From positions 8,990,001 to 9,054,000 of the forward strand of contig CM114275.1 in the NCBI GenBank assembly GCA_050084515.1: a DNA stretch of 64,000 bases. Direction: 5' to 3'. This DNA is from Blasia pusilla. Taxonomy: Eukaryota > Marchantiophyta > Marchantiopsida > Blasiales. Positions 32,700 through 45,297 of this stretch are shown here, in pieces. Numbering within the stretch: the first letter of the stretch is position 1; every line of letters begins with the position of its first letter. Position numbers and translations under genes: made by a program. The notes beneath the pieces were generated by a model that did no database searches, was not told where the DNA came from, and saw only the letters and a list, made by a program, of their open reading frames with translations.

Positions 32700-35377
32700 A
32701 GAGAAAACGAGAGGGTCTTCCGCTACAGGAACCCCCCTCCGGCCCGTCCTCCGTCTTCCCCCGCCTTCCTCCGGTACTCGCGTTGCGGCATCGATCGCTG
32801 GAGCGCAGCACGATCTGCCCAGTTCTGCTTTAGCTTGAAGACACGGCGATTAATTACAATCCTCGTTTCCCGTATGTTTGCGGGGACCGACAGAGACGAG
32901 TTGACTTTGGAATCCTCTTGAACTTGGAGAGTACAGGGAGGAGGTATCGCAGCATGTAGTGCCCCCAGAATTTGTGAAATTGCATTTCTTCGTTTGGATT
33001 TTCTTGTCTGTGTTCGCGAATTGTTGAATTCTCCAGTTTTTATCCGGAATATCCTTGTACTCCGGATAAAACCTTTGCGCGTACTTATCCTACCTCGTGA
33101 TTGTTGTTGAGGAGGTCTGGTTTTCCCTCAACCGCGAAATCTGATGCCTGTAAACTTCAGGAAAATGTTTTCTTAATTTAAAATTTTCTTTGTCTTTTTT
33201 GGCTGGAGATGCACATGTGCGATTAACAGTCTCTAATCTAAGCTCTCCCCGAGTGAGGAGAATTGGTAGACTCGATCTGTAGCTACGTATATGTGATCAT
33301 GGGGAGTTCATTATTTTGTTTCCTGTAGCCCGGGGTTGTGGCGGAGAGGTGGGACATTTACCTCCACCACGAGAGAGAGAGTGCACTTCTCCCTCGGATG
33401 GGATTCATTGGGAGTGTTAAGGAAGCGCCAGCAATCGCATTGGTGCCTGATGGTACCTGAAGTGTGTAGTCTCCTCACTCCTGGTCTTTCCTGCACCATT
33501 GTACAGTTCTGTTCGATCAGCACTGTCTTGATGGTAGGAACCGGTGTTCATCATAAATTTGCAGGGAAGTAGAAAATAGTCTCTTCTCGGCCCTGCTGAG
33601 AAATGCGGCTTTTAGATGGCACAGGTGAGAGGAGAAGGTTGATGACATCTTCGCTTCTCTTCTCGCGTCTCGTGGACACATTTAGTCGTAGCTGGTCTCG
33701 TCCCAACTCTGGACAAGTCTATCCGCTCCAGGGGGAGAGATGTTGCTTTCCAGAGGTACTCCTGCAGAATTTGTGATCTCGCGACGGATGCGGAAAAGGA
33801 GACCTACAAACTGAGTCCAAGGCACGAAGTTGGACTAACTCATTTGTGGATGAGCCATGGGGTGGACATGGACCTGCTTTGGAGGAAAGAAGGGGCGTTT
33901 ACGTCAACTCGAGGCGGATGGACGTTTGCGTCAAAGAAGCAAAGTGAGTGTCACATCATCCTGCTGGACTCGCCTTCTTTGATGTCCCTGAAGGGAGCCC
34001 ATCGGAAACATAAACTCAGTTCTTCAATGGATCTTTCTTTCTAATTCTGCAATTGAAGATGTAGGAAGCCGACTGTTTGTTTAGAAGTAGGAACTATCGT
34101 CGTATTTAACGTCCAATTCCACGGAAGGGCATCGTCGGGTGATCGTCAGCAGGGTACTTTGGTGTGGACATTTCCTGCCAGAGATCCAGACAACAAAATC
34201 GGGTCTATTTAACACAATGTTGCTCCCCGAGATGAGCATAAGCTTTCGTGCAATGGTTTCAGTGAATCCCACTGTGCTGCCAACTTACGGCAGGCCTAAA
34301 CTGCCTGAAATGAGCTTCTGTTTCTTGTTTCCCCGAATCGCCCAGAACGTGACTCGTCTACTTCGAGGGTATATCTAGCGCGTATAACCCCATCGAAGAA
34401 TTCTTCGAGGTCTTCTCTCTCCTGCACATCTATAACCGGTTAAAGGCACCTAAGTAAATCTGAGTCTCAGCGGATGACAAAACGTGACCGATATCTTTTC
34501 AGTATGTTGTCTTCCGACATTTGCTTTCTTGCGCGGCTGTGAGAATGAGACAATACTAGTCATTTCAGCGACACAAGTCCTGCGAAAGGAATCCATTGGG
34601 GTTCACGCCTCTTCCTATTTCAGGAAGAGGTTTCAAGGTGCTGTTTCCTACTTGTATGAGGGGACAGAGATGCCTGCTCTGGAAGAATTTATTGGACATA
34701 TAGAGGGAACAATGAGTATTTCCGGTCTCCCCCATCCATAAAGCGGCCGATGTCGTGCTAATGCTTCACCCGTCTCTGCAAATGCGATGGCCCCGGATAA
34801 TTTCAAATCCAATCCAACAGTTTTTCCGCTTTTTCTAGGCAGGCATTATGCCTGCCATCAGCACGGGCCTTCCATCAAGCAGCTGACAGCCAATACGCTC
34901 TGAGCCAGATCTACCTATCCATGTCGGCAAGCTGTCTCTTGCTGTCAGTTCAATCGTTCTTTGGATAACGAACGTTGGATTCAACGATGGCGGTCGTGCT
35001 GCTAGAAGCTGAGATTTCTCTTAATCATACTGTAAAGGTTGCTCCGTTTTGATTTCTCCAGAGTTTTGCGATCTTGGTACGCTGTCCTTTTCAAGTATCA
35101 AGTAGATTGATGGCAAATTCCTAATCAAAGAACATACTATGCCCATAATGTTCGCCGTCAGTTTGCATTTAGTTTTACGATGTACTTAGATCTAGTGCTG
35201 GCGCACAGTTGTCCAGAAATAGGGTGAATAATGCAAGCAGTTATCTTTGTCTTGGTCATTGTTTCTGCACGCATTAGATCCTGGGTGATAATCGCCTGGA
35301 AGCTGGAAATCATTTGATTTTGTGCAGCGCCGTAAGGAAATGTTTTTCTGATCCAGGGATGTAATTTGATGTGACAG
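32700..35377 (+). other. Probable upstream exons/5' region of the JASON-like gene
   Basis: The GC-richer block at about 32700-32960 looks like 5' UTR or promoter-proximal sequence. The first exon supported by frame and splice sites starts at 35378 without an in-frame ATG, so the true start codon must lie upstream. I could not choose among candidates. None of the short frames here has a recognised domain. Confidence 0.35.
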
Positions 35378-38300
35378 GAAAGACTCGGGAACCATGCTCC
35401 TCCTACTCCAAATCCCCACAGCCTGGCTGCCCACATTCGACCGAAATCACCTGCCAGAGATAGTGAGTTATTTCGATTCCTTTCTCTGGTGCGATTTAGT
35501 CTAGTTGGTCATCGTTGATTCCTTTCCTGTGTGTTTGGACAAGATGCATTCTTGTGTCCCGTCGAGCTGATGATAAGTTCTCAATGCAGGTCCTGCCTAT
35601 GAAGAACTCTTTCAGCCCAGGCAGGCTGTCTGTGGCTCAAGCCAGGGCAGTAAACTATTTAGGCGCAAAACATCAAGACGCACAAGCTTTTCTGGAAGTA
35701 GCTCTGCTTTTGAAAATGGAGCGAAAAAAAGTTACGACAAGTCCGACAAGGAGTCGGAAATACTTGTCGATCGGCTCCAGGAGGAAGTCGAAAGCCTTAG
35801 GAGGAGGCTTGCGGAGGAGGAAGCGGAAGCGAACAAGCTTAGAAATGAGGTAAAGACATTTAAGAGAAGGCGATTGGTGCGTTCTGGGTCTTGCTATCCA
35901 GCCAATTCTGCATGACAGAGAGACCTTGTAATGCATTGAGAAGGACGGTTGCGAGTAGATTTCATCTCAGGGACCGCATCTCACTCTTGTACCGTCATGA
36001 CTAGATAATTTCTGTAGTATTTTCGGATATTGTCCAATGTCTGGTGGAATGGGAGTCATTGAATTGCGGAATGGCCCTGTTGTGGATGTGCGCTTTCGTC
36101 TAACCCTGATTGTCATTGCTTCGCCTGTGACGTGGGAATGCAAATCTGATGTAAGTCTCCAAGTTCCGTCATCCGTTTGATTTCTGCTGCTAAGTTCTTT
36201 CAGTGACATCATTAGGTGTGTCATTTACGATCCTGCGGAGTCATTCAATCTCCTGAGCGCACAAGTTGCAGTAGTTTCGAGGCAAATAGCCCCGATAAGT
36301 TGTGCAGAGAAGACAAAGCGCAGCGGCACTGGCAGTCATGGCTGGGACTTACTCTTTCCCCTGCGAGTCGACTCAAGCTCGAAGATCAGCTTCGGTAAGA
36401 AAACGATGGGTTGATGTGTTGTGAGGATTGCCGCGGGTTGAAATTGGAATGGTTTTGGAACAAAGTTTGCTGCATCTACTCTTCTTCAAGACTCGATCCC
36501 ATACATGAAAGCAAACGTTGTTACTTAGAGACCTTATTGCTCAAAGATATTTCCTACATGGTGGAACGCCGGCTTACGCCTGCCATGTTTACGAAATGTT
36601 GCCGACAGTTCTGTTTCAAGCGAAAATCGGTTTCACAGGATTTGCATCTGTGTGGAAGAGATCATAACCCCTTCGCTGTGGTGCCTTACACAGGTTGATG
36701 GCTGCAGAAGAAATGTCCAGAGTGCCTGGCAAAGGTCTCACGAACGGTCAAAAAGCATTAATTGTAGCGAGCAGACTGTGGCAGTATCAGGAGGACCCTC
36801 TGCACTCTAGTCAAATAAAGTTCGAGCAAAGGGATTCACTGTCTTCAGAGGATCCCGGACGGCTCGGCAGGAGTGCTAGCCAAATCCAAGGCGATGATGT
36901 GCTGCCAGAGGAACCTCTGACTCAACCTCTTTCTAAAGAAGCCCCGTTATCTGATAGTCAATTCCCCTCGACACTCCATGTTGCAAGTTTTCGAGAAGAT
37001 CTTAAGTTCTCGCAAGAATCAAGCCCAGTTCGGGTGGCGGATTCGAAATATCCTCCATCCACCTCCTCCGACTCTGAACAATTTTCCTTTCATCCGTCTA
37101 CGGAGAAACCGCTCATCAAGAATGTTGAAGTGATCCAGGATGCGTTAACGATTCCTGAACTCGGGAGCGGCTCATCTGAATGTCACAGCAACGATTTCTT
37201 GACTGAGCAATTTGAAAGCTGCTCTGGACAGGAGGAAGTGAAATTGGAGTCTCCAAGAAGATCGTTCTCCAGCCCTACCTCTGATCAGACTCCAGATGAA
37301 GCACGGCGTTTCATAGACATGCGGTATCAAGAGCTCGAGGAAAAGCTCTTGAGGAGCCCCAAGAGACAGAGTATCAGCTCGACGCCTGACCGTTCACCAC
37401 CGCGTCGATCAAGCAGTGCTGCGGAAGTCGACGCTGTTGACATTTTGGAAGAGGAAATTTTGCACGAATCTGTCCTCGACGGAAACATTTCTTCTTCAAG
37501 AAATTCATTGGATGCAGAATTGAGCCTGAACAATGAGGTTCCCATCAGCTCTCACATTCCTGTGATCAAGCCCTTTTTTTCCTGCAGGTCTGGCAGGTTA
37601 TGGCAGCCCCTATCTCCTGTGAAAGAGGTCGACAGCGGGAGTGGTCGATCAAGTGGAAGATCTTCGGAGGAACAATCTACCATCGTGAGTACCTCGGAGC
37701 GGGATCTTCCTGATAGTGCAGATGGTCTTACTATGGACGGATGGACCAGCGATCCACAATCATCTTTGAGAAGCAAGCTGTCTGGAAGTGAATCTGGGGT
37801 GCAGGAGGAGTCAAGTTCTGGTCCCAGACATCTTGGAGTAAATGATGGACAAGATGACGACCTCTTTACTCTGTCACCTCGTAGACTTCACCACGGTTAC
37901 AATCCATGGGACGACGTCCTCAATTACAGCGTCGAAGATGTGGGTACGGTGAAGGTGGACCCAATTGTAGACTGCGGTTCAGTGCCGGACTGGACTTCTT
38001 CCGAAGACTCTGACTTTGACATGGAACCCATACAATGCCAGTCACCAGCATTTTCGCCGAGACAGAAGTCTTCAAGAAACAAGTTTGTTCAAGAGAAAGA
38101 CTCGAAGGTGCGCGAAGAATATCCCAGAGACAAGTTATTCACGGAGATGGGACTCCACATGGAAGAGTTTCTCTCCTCCTCGGACTCTTCCATGGAGCCC
38201 GACTCTCCCAGCGGAGAGAAGGAAAATCAGACTTCGGTTGACGTTGCTCCTGTCCTCAATGCGGCACCATCGACGATTGTAGCTCACGAAACTTCGTCAA

Positions 38301-40507
38301 CACCAAAGAGTCCAACTGGCAACCAACTTACACTCTCTCAGGATTGTGATCACCCGGTCTTGGCATCGATTGAAAACCTTCCAAAGTGGATTGAGTTCAA
38401 GGGAGTTCATGTGGGGCTTTCTTTGGTTAAGGGCATCCAGCATCAAGTCACCCAAGACTCAAATATAGAAGAGATGTTACAGGCACATCTGGATATAATA
38501 AACAAAATCGATGCGCTGGGTGATCGGTCATTTTTGGATTACGATGATAAAGTTAGTGGAGGAATGGTGTACCCGGCTGATACATATTCGACTGTCAAGG
38601 TTCAAGAGCATTGTGACCTTGAAGAAGGTGTCAAGCCGTCCACCATACAGTTCTCCATCAGAGGAGATAATGAACGACTTGTTCACGATTCTGAAAATGT
38701 GAAGAATCCTCACAATATCCAAGAACTGAAGGATATATTGATACCGCACATCTATTCTGAAAATGAGAAAAGTTCTCGGAATATCCAAGATGTGAAGGAT
38801 GTATTGATGGAGCATATACACCCATGTTCTAGTGAGTACCAAGCAAAAGAGCATCACCAAGAAGGCACTCACAAAAGGGTCATGAATGATGGTGTAATTT
38901 CAGTGTCTGCAAGGAAAACGTGTTCTGAAATTGAAGAAATGTTTCGCGAATCAGTTATGGAGGAAATCCTTGAGGATTGCCTCTCATTGACGACACAGGT
39001 TAGGGACCTGAAGGAACTCGTAGAGGATCTTCAATCCACAGAGGAGTTGGTGAACGAGTTTGTGCCAAGCACCCGTACTCCTGAAAAGATTGTTACGCTT
39101 ATGGAGGAAGCCCACAAGGATTGTCACTCTTCAACAAAACAGACGAGTGACATGGACAAAGTGGAGCAGCATTTTGAACCCCTTGCGAAGCAAACCGGAT
39201 ACTTGGCGCCTGATAGAACCGTTACCGAGAAGGCTGACCAGAAAACTGGTTCTCCTGGTAGCCAAGATGGACTCCTCATTGACACTCCGGTGTCCAACAT
39301 GGAGCATTGTATGGCTGGTGCAGAACTTTCAGTTCACAACCAAGCCAATGAACGAAGCATGCCTATTTTAGGGCTTGCCTTGGCTCGATCCCACAGGCCT
39401 TCACTTACCAGTGCTCAAGTAGAAAGCCCCAGAGAGTCTTGTTCTAGCAATGACCTAGTTCGATCTTCCCATATTTCAATAAAGGACTCTGCAGTCGTCA
39501 ATTCGTCAAGTAAGAATATTGACGAGACTGCCCACAGTTGTGATTCATCAGTAGAGTCGTCACCAGCACTTCTTGAAAGACATCAATCGAGCCTATTTAG
39601 CGGCTCACACGTGGGGAACTCTTCTCCAGAATCTTCTTCACCAGAATCAGAAGAGGATACAAACTCGGGAAGTTGCACTCAGAGAGATCTTTATCCTGTC
39701 TATCCAGCACGAGGATTATTAAGCGTTACTGCTGACGATAGGCCTATTTTAGGGACAGTTGCAACTTGGTGGATGAACGAGAGCCTCTCCAAATCTCGTC
39801 GATGGTGGGATGGCCAGGGGATTCCGAACTCCACCAGCAAGTATAAAGAGGTGAGATCTTGTCCTTTGGATTGATTTCCACCTAAAACTTCGTCCGATTC
39901 AAAGGCCACTGCCCAGATCCGCTCACCTGTTTGATGTGAAGGATTGTAACCGTAAAGTTCATTTTGTAGTATTTTTTCCAGTTCAGAAGACAGTAACAGT
40001 AGGCCCTAGCGCAGTCTTGTCCGCTGGTAGCTGATTATCTCATGAATAGGAACTGCTAGAATGCTGTTCCTGTTGGTGAGATCATCTGAGTTCTTTAGTC
40101 AATATCTGACGTAGTCAGTGATGGAAATTGCCACCCTTAGCTCAGACATCCAGTAGCCGAAGGTGTGAGACAGAAAGAATTTTCTCCGTGGATAGGACAT
40201 GAGAAATTTTTTTGTGTCTTTTATTTGATGGTTATTCTATTGGGATAAGAAAAGAATCACCATTAAATAAAAGATATTTGTCTACTAGGGCCATTAGAGA
40301 AGCCTGGGAGGTGGTGTACAACACGTATCCGCTCATTAAGTTGCTGATGCACGCGCGGACTTTTCAATGGTTCTCCAGGATCAAAGGGTGAATTGGCACA
40401 CTACACCATTTGAAACACGCCTAGAAGAGGCCTTGGCAACAGAGACAACGACGGGCACTCAAAGCTCTGATGAGGAAAGGTTTGGTCATAACCTTATCCC
40501 GAGATAG
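35378..40507 (+). CDS. Large JASON-like protein (5' end unresolved)
   Basis: Exons that join in frame are 35378-35462, 35590-35849, 36216-36394 (left border uncertain), 36694-39850 and 40379-40507, together about 1269 codons. The first two exons join across the split codon in RDS|PAYEELF. A basic Ser-rich stretch follows, then a short coiled coil (EILVDRLQEEVESLRRRL). The 3.16-kb exon encodes a long Ser/Glu/Asp-rich, probably disordered region without a catalytic domain. The C-terminus reads WWDGQGIPNSTSKYKE across a GT-AG intron into DQRVNWHTTPFETRLEEAL, then 23 more residues to a TAG. From memory, GIPN(S/T)T-x-KY(K/R)E-D-x-x-V-x-WH-x-TPFE-x-RLE-x-AL is the conserved end of plant JASON proteins, which act in meiosis II spindle/organelle-band organisation. 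Known JASON proteins are much shorter, so the long exon is unusual. Function is inferred from the tail only. Confidence 0.65.
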
Positions 40508-43470
40508 ACGTTCATGAAACTTTGAAATTTGTTCAAATCAATCCACTAAGGCATCGAGTCAAAATCAGTCTTTTCTGAGGTACGATTTTCCTACGGATTG
40601 AGGGCTTGTGTCGGTTACTCTATTTTGCAGAACGCACTTTGATGGAGTTGGACAGCATGTAGAATCGGCCGTTCAAACAGATTCGGGCGCCTTGAGATCT
40701 CCTTCATGATCAGATGCTTCGTTCATGTCAGTCTAGTGTGTTCTCACCAGTGAGAGGTCGCTTCATACAAACTTCATGAGTCTAGTTTCCTCTCAAATCA
40801 ATTTCTGTGTAGTAGCCTCCGATTATTCTCTGCAGCTTTGTTCCAGCATTCATAAATAGATTTGACGGACTTCTAATGAAACTCGACTCCCATTTTGTCA
40901 ACCCACCGTTTTGAGAAAAATCTGTTGGGGAGCACTCGCAAAAATACCTCCCCAGCCTTACGTTCCATGTTAAACCTCCTACCCTAAAATGTCTGTACAT
41001 CAAGTACTTAAACCTAGTTTGTACATCGATTCTTTCTGGAGCGTAGTTCGTGTCCTGGATTTGGCAAGATCTTGTCATCCTTCTCTCTACCTCTTCATCT
41101 TTGCGAAGGAGGTGTCCCACTGAGTGAGCTCAAACTAGCTTTCGGCCAATAAAATTAAATCACAAGTTGAGGCCCTTAGAGAAGCTGTTGTTTCTGCGAT
41201 GACAATCGTGTAGAATGCTGCGACGACTCCATTGTAATGGTTTTTTTAAACCGGTTACGTAAAACAAGGAGGGTACTTGGCTTTTGCGTGTAATTCAACT
41301 CTTAACCTCAATCAACCGAAAATTTGTTGGCATAGACTACATGTTTGTCTGCTTCAGCCAGATGACACTTTTTAGTCGAACCTGTGCAATGCATCTTTCG
41401 GAACAGCTTGTGTGCGCCAGAGTAGGACCTACCTACGGTGGCAGTGGATCCAAGCTATCAAACTTTGTTGCCATCGACGTTCTTGGAGGTGGCATGCGGC
41501 CCAAATGAAGAGTTCAATCTCTTCGGGCAGTCCATGAGGTATATTGACCGACTCATGTGTTTTGCAAATTTTAAGTGAAGCACTGTTAACTTCACTAATT
41601 GAATCATTAAATGGCTCTTTAATTCTTTCTAGAAGAGTGGCTCGTAAGTGCTCAGTGGATCTCGTGATTCCTTCGTTTGTTATTCCGAGTGCTCCCTCTA
41701 GTTTAGTAAAGTTGTCTGCGACTCTACACCTTCGGACAACGTATCGAATCTACGCCCAGACTCGAGCTTTATTCATGTCACTGTCTTCCCACTATGGTAC
41801 TGTCGATAATCTGGAGATGCACCTCGGAGCTCTCTTTTCCTGCAGGTGTGTGAAGCTTCTGCTCGTGCTGCGAAGTGAGTGAGGCCCTCAAATGTCGAAG
41901 TAGTGTAATGTGTTTGCGATCATATTGACTTGCGCGAATTTGTTCGTCTTCCGGAATACGAACTTCATTAGAGAACCACATGATTTTCTATACTTCCGAG
42001 TTGTCTCCTCCTGATATCGAGTGCGGGCCACTTTTTGAGCATGCCCTGGTAGTTTCTCCCAATTTCTGCGCGGATGTTTAGGGCCTCTGGAATAGCTGGC
42101 TGGCTGCCTTCGCCCGCGTCCGTTTCTCGGGAAGCTTTCCTGTGTTCGTTGTTGACCAGATGTGCAGATTTGCAGTTCGTCCCCATGACTAATCAAAAGT
42201 CCCGGTGCTAGAAATAAGGCAGCATGGAGAGTAGACTCGTGAAGATGAGGTCCAGATTCAAGGGGATCCGAAGAGTGGAAGAGCCGTGGACTGGCAAATC
42301 CAGATGTTGTTACACGCTGGATGGAACGGGGAAATGTAAACCTAGTATCGATGAACCCTCCGCATTTCTCTAGGCGATCACTCATAGCTTCCAGTCATCT
42401 TCACTGCAGGAATGCAGTTTCCTCCCTAAAATGACGGCACTGAACTCTCGCACTTCTCAACACAATTTGCCGCGAGCAGTCGAGGAAGGCAATCAACTGT
42501 CTGGGCAAAGGTATCCATCCCCAACGACAGAGTAATCTCACCAGTCTCCATAACTTAACAACACATCTTCCGTCACCGCTTCAAACGAAATCGTCGCTGC
42601 TTCTAACGCAACGTAATCGGCTTGCCCACCGAACGCCGAACTGTTTGCACCACAAAACGTCAATTGCCTTCCCACCTGCTCGCGGCATTCATACACAGTG
42701 CTTTAGCTCAACGGACAAGTACCATGTGAATCGCTCTAAGAGATCTTCCTGCGCATAACTAACTACATACGGCAGCATTTGCAACCCTAACATTTTTAGA
42801 CCGTGTGTGGCAAGATTTGTGCCTAAGCAAATAGATGAAAAAACTTTAGTGAAGGAGTGGTTTCGAGATCGAGACGATGTTATGTCGAGAATCTTTCTTC
42901 GAATAAGGGCATACCTTCTAGCTGCTGCACACGTGTCGATGCAAGGTGGATTCTTTAGAAAGTTCTCTTTTTTTCAATACAAAATTACTATGTATACTTT
43001 CCATTTTCTTACGACCACGTAAGAGAATGGAGAATATACATACACCAGGTATCGCAAATGAAAGTGTCGAGGCGATCATTTTTTCGTAACATCGGACCCC
43101 GAAATTCATAATTAGAAAATGTTTTTAAATTATTTTACGCTTGTACACGAGGAAGATAACACAACTAGTGTTAAACCCTACTTGAGCTGGCCTATTGACA
43201 TCCATGAATCGTTATGTAAGAACATACAAAATACAATCCCATATCTTTCCTTATGTGACGATAGGAAGGATCATCGGAGTTGCAGATTGAATGACCTGGT
43301 TCATGAACGCCTCCCTAAAGTGATAAACTAAATAGTGAGTGAACCAGTGCCTATCTACAAAGAGTACCTTGACATGGTATGGATTGAGGAAAGGAAAGTC
43401 GGGCACAACTCGTGCTCCATCCCTATCCATGCTTGACAGACATTCTCTATTCTCCTTAAGAATGGGTTTT
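40508..43470. other. Intergenic DNA, no recognised gene
   Basis: Scattered 60-165-codon frames on both strands (for example about 41888-42385 minus) without domains or supported splicing. The part directly after 40507 is likely the 3' UTR of the JASON-like gene. Confidence 0.35.
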
Positions 43471-43477
43471 GGCAGAG

Positions 43478-43680
43478 TTATTCTCCCAAGAGGGTAATCC
43501 ACTCTCATTGGAAAAGTAACAAGCCAAAACATTCACTATTTTAGTATGACTAAACTTCTCTAAGGTGACAAACCTCTCATCTCCACACACACACACCACA
43601 CTCTAGAAACCTCTCGAAGAATAGACCATGGTTAAGTTACTTTCCCAAGAGGGTGATCCACTGTCATTGGAAGAGCAAGC
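43478..43680. repeat. Short direct repeat
   Basis: GTTA(T/C)T(C/T)TCCCAAGAGGGT then ATCCACT(C/G)TCATTGGAA occurs at about 43478-43520 and 43637-43680. Confidence 0.7.
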
Positions 43681-45297
43681 AAACCCAAAACCATACATTC
43701 AAGAGTGACATGAGAGACTCAAGATGTGAAATAGAAGGTAATGAACCCTTGAAGGTCCCTCCTCTTTATATACTCACAAGTGATTCGCAAGAGTATGAAA
43801 TAGAGTTGATCTTATCTTGCGCCACATGGCTTCCTCTCAAGGCATAGCCAATCACATTTTGACATCAGTAGATTTCCTCTTATCTCTTCCAAAATATCCT
43901 CTTTTACCCACTTGATATTTTCCAAATTACCCAAACTAACGTAGCCACCAACCGAAGGATCGAGCGGCTATCAATTACAACATAGCAGCATGAAATCAAA
44001 ACTCAAACACCATAACGGGCGTGGAAGATCCTCCACTCCGTAATGGCGGCAATGACAACCAAATGGTGGACAACGGACAGTGGACTGTTGATGGTGACGG
44101 CCGACCGATGACGGTGACGGTTGATCGTCAACGGCTAATTGTTGATGGTGACTATGACGATGACAGCCGCCGCCGACGTGGCGGTTGGTATAGGGTTTAA
44201 ACAATTTAACCCTAAAAATTGCCTAGCAATGGCAAATTTTCAAGATTGACCATAACATTTTGGTCGCAACTCCAAATTGTGTACTCTTTGTTGCACAACG
44301 TGCAGAGCTTCATGATCTACGACAATAGTAAAAAATATTTAGAATTAGACATTCCAGTAGAAACTCACGAGGGCTATCGTAAAGCCCAATGTCTCTTTCT
44401 CCTACACAAAATTCGGCAGCGATTCCGCGCTCATTTCTCCCAACGAAAATGTAAAACCTGTAAAAATAAAAATATGCAAGCTACATGGTGCTTCCGAGAG
44501 CATCGACATGGGGCAACCCGCCCCCATAATCAATCCCTATTAGAAATTAGACAGTGCTTCCGCGCACCACTCTTCCACACGAAAAATTGGCAAATGCAAA
44601 GAACAATCAAAGCAGCCCTTGCTCTGGTGAGCACTCCCATGAGCCGCTGAATGGGGAACACGGTCCCCAACTTGCAAAAACAGTGAGTGACCAGCGAGCT
44701 CCCCCATGAAGCTCTCTCACTATCTCATTCTCTCTTTGTAAAGTAAGATCCAATCTCTCTCACAACACCATAGTTCTCACATGTGTGCACTCGCACATGT
44801 CTCTCTCAATATCAAACCAAACCCACACTCCTAATGAGAGGTTTGGGTTACACACACAAGGCAAGCAAGACCATAACTCCGCCGCCTCATGCCAAGAGGT
44901 TCAACAAAGAGAGAATGAGCTCTCAAGTTCTCTCTCTTGGAGGTATATCCCTCCTCTTTCCCAAGCTCTCTCCATGGCAACCTATGCTCCCAAGTCACCT
45001 CCTTGGCTCTTGACCTGTTGTAGGAGGTCAAGAGCCACTTACCAAAAATATAAAGTTGATCACGTACTCAAAATGGTACTTACCTAAAATAGTAAGTTCT
45101 TCAATATGGCTCCAAATGAGCCGAAACGAAGGGGAAATATGATCTCTCAAGTTTCCCGAGGCCTTAGGAGGTCATCCTCGACCTAGTGAGCCTGTCCTCC
45201 ACTACTCACCAAGGTGCTCTACTAGATCTCACCGATCTATCCTAAAAAACGTGACAAGCTCTTAAGGGCTTGTCGTTTATTGGCTATGGATAGCCTC
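43681..45297. other. Intergenic DNA, no gene; may include 5' part of the non-LTR element
   Basis: A GAC/GGT-rich low-complexity tract lies at about 44030-44175. A 143-codon frame at 44219-44650 has no recognised domain. The sequence just before 45298 may be the decayed upstream part of the retroelement. Confidence 0.35.
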
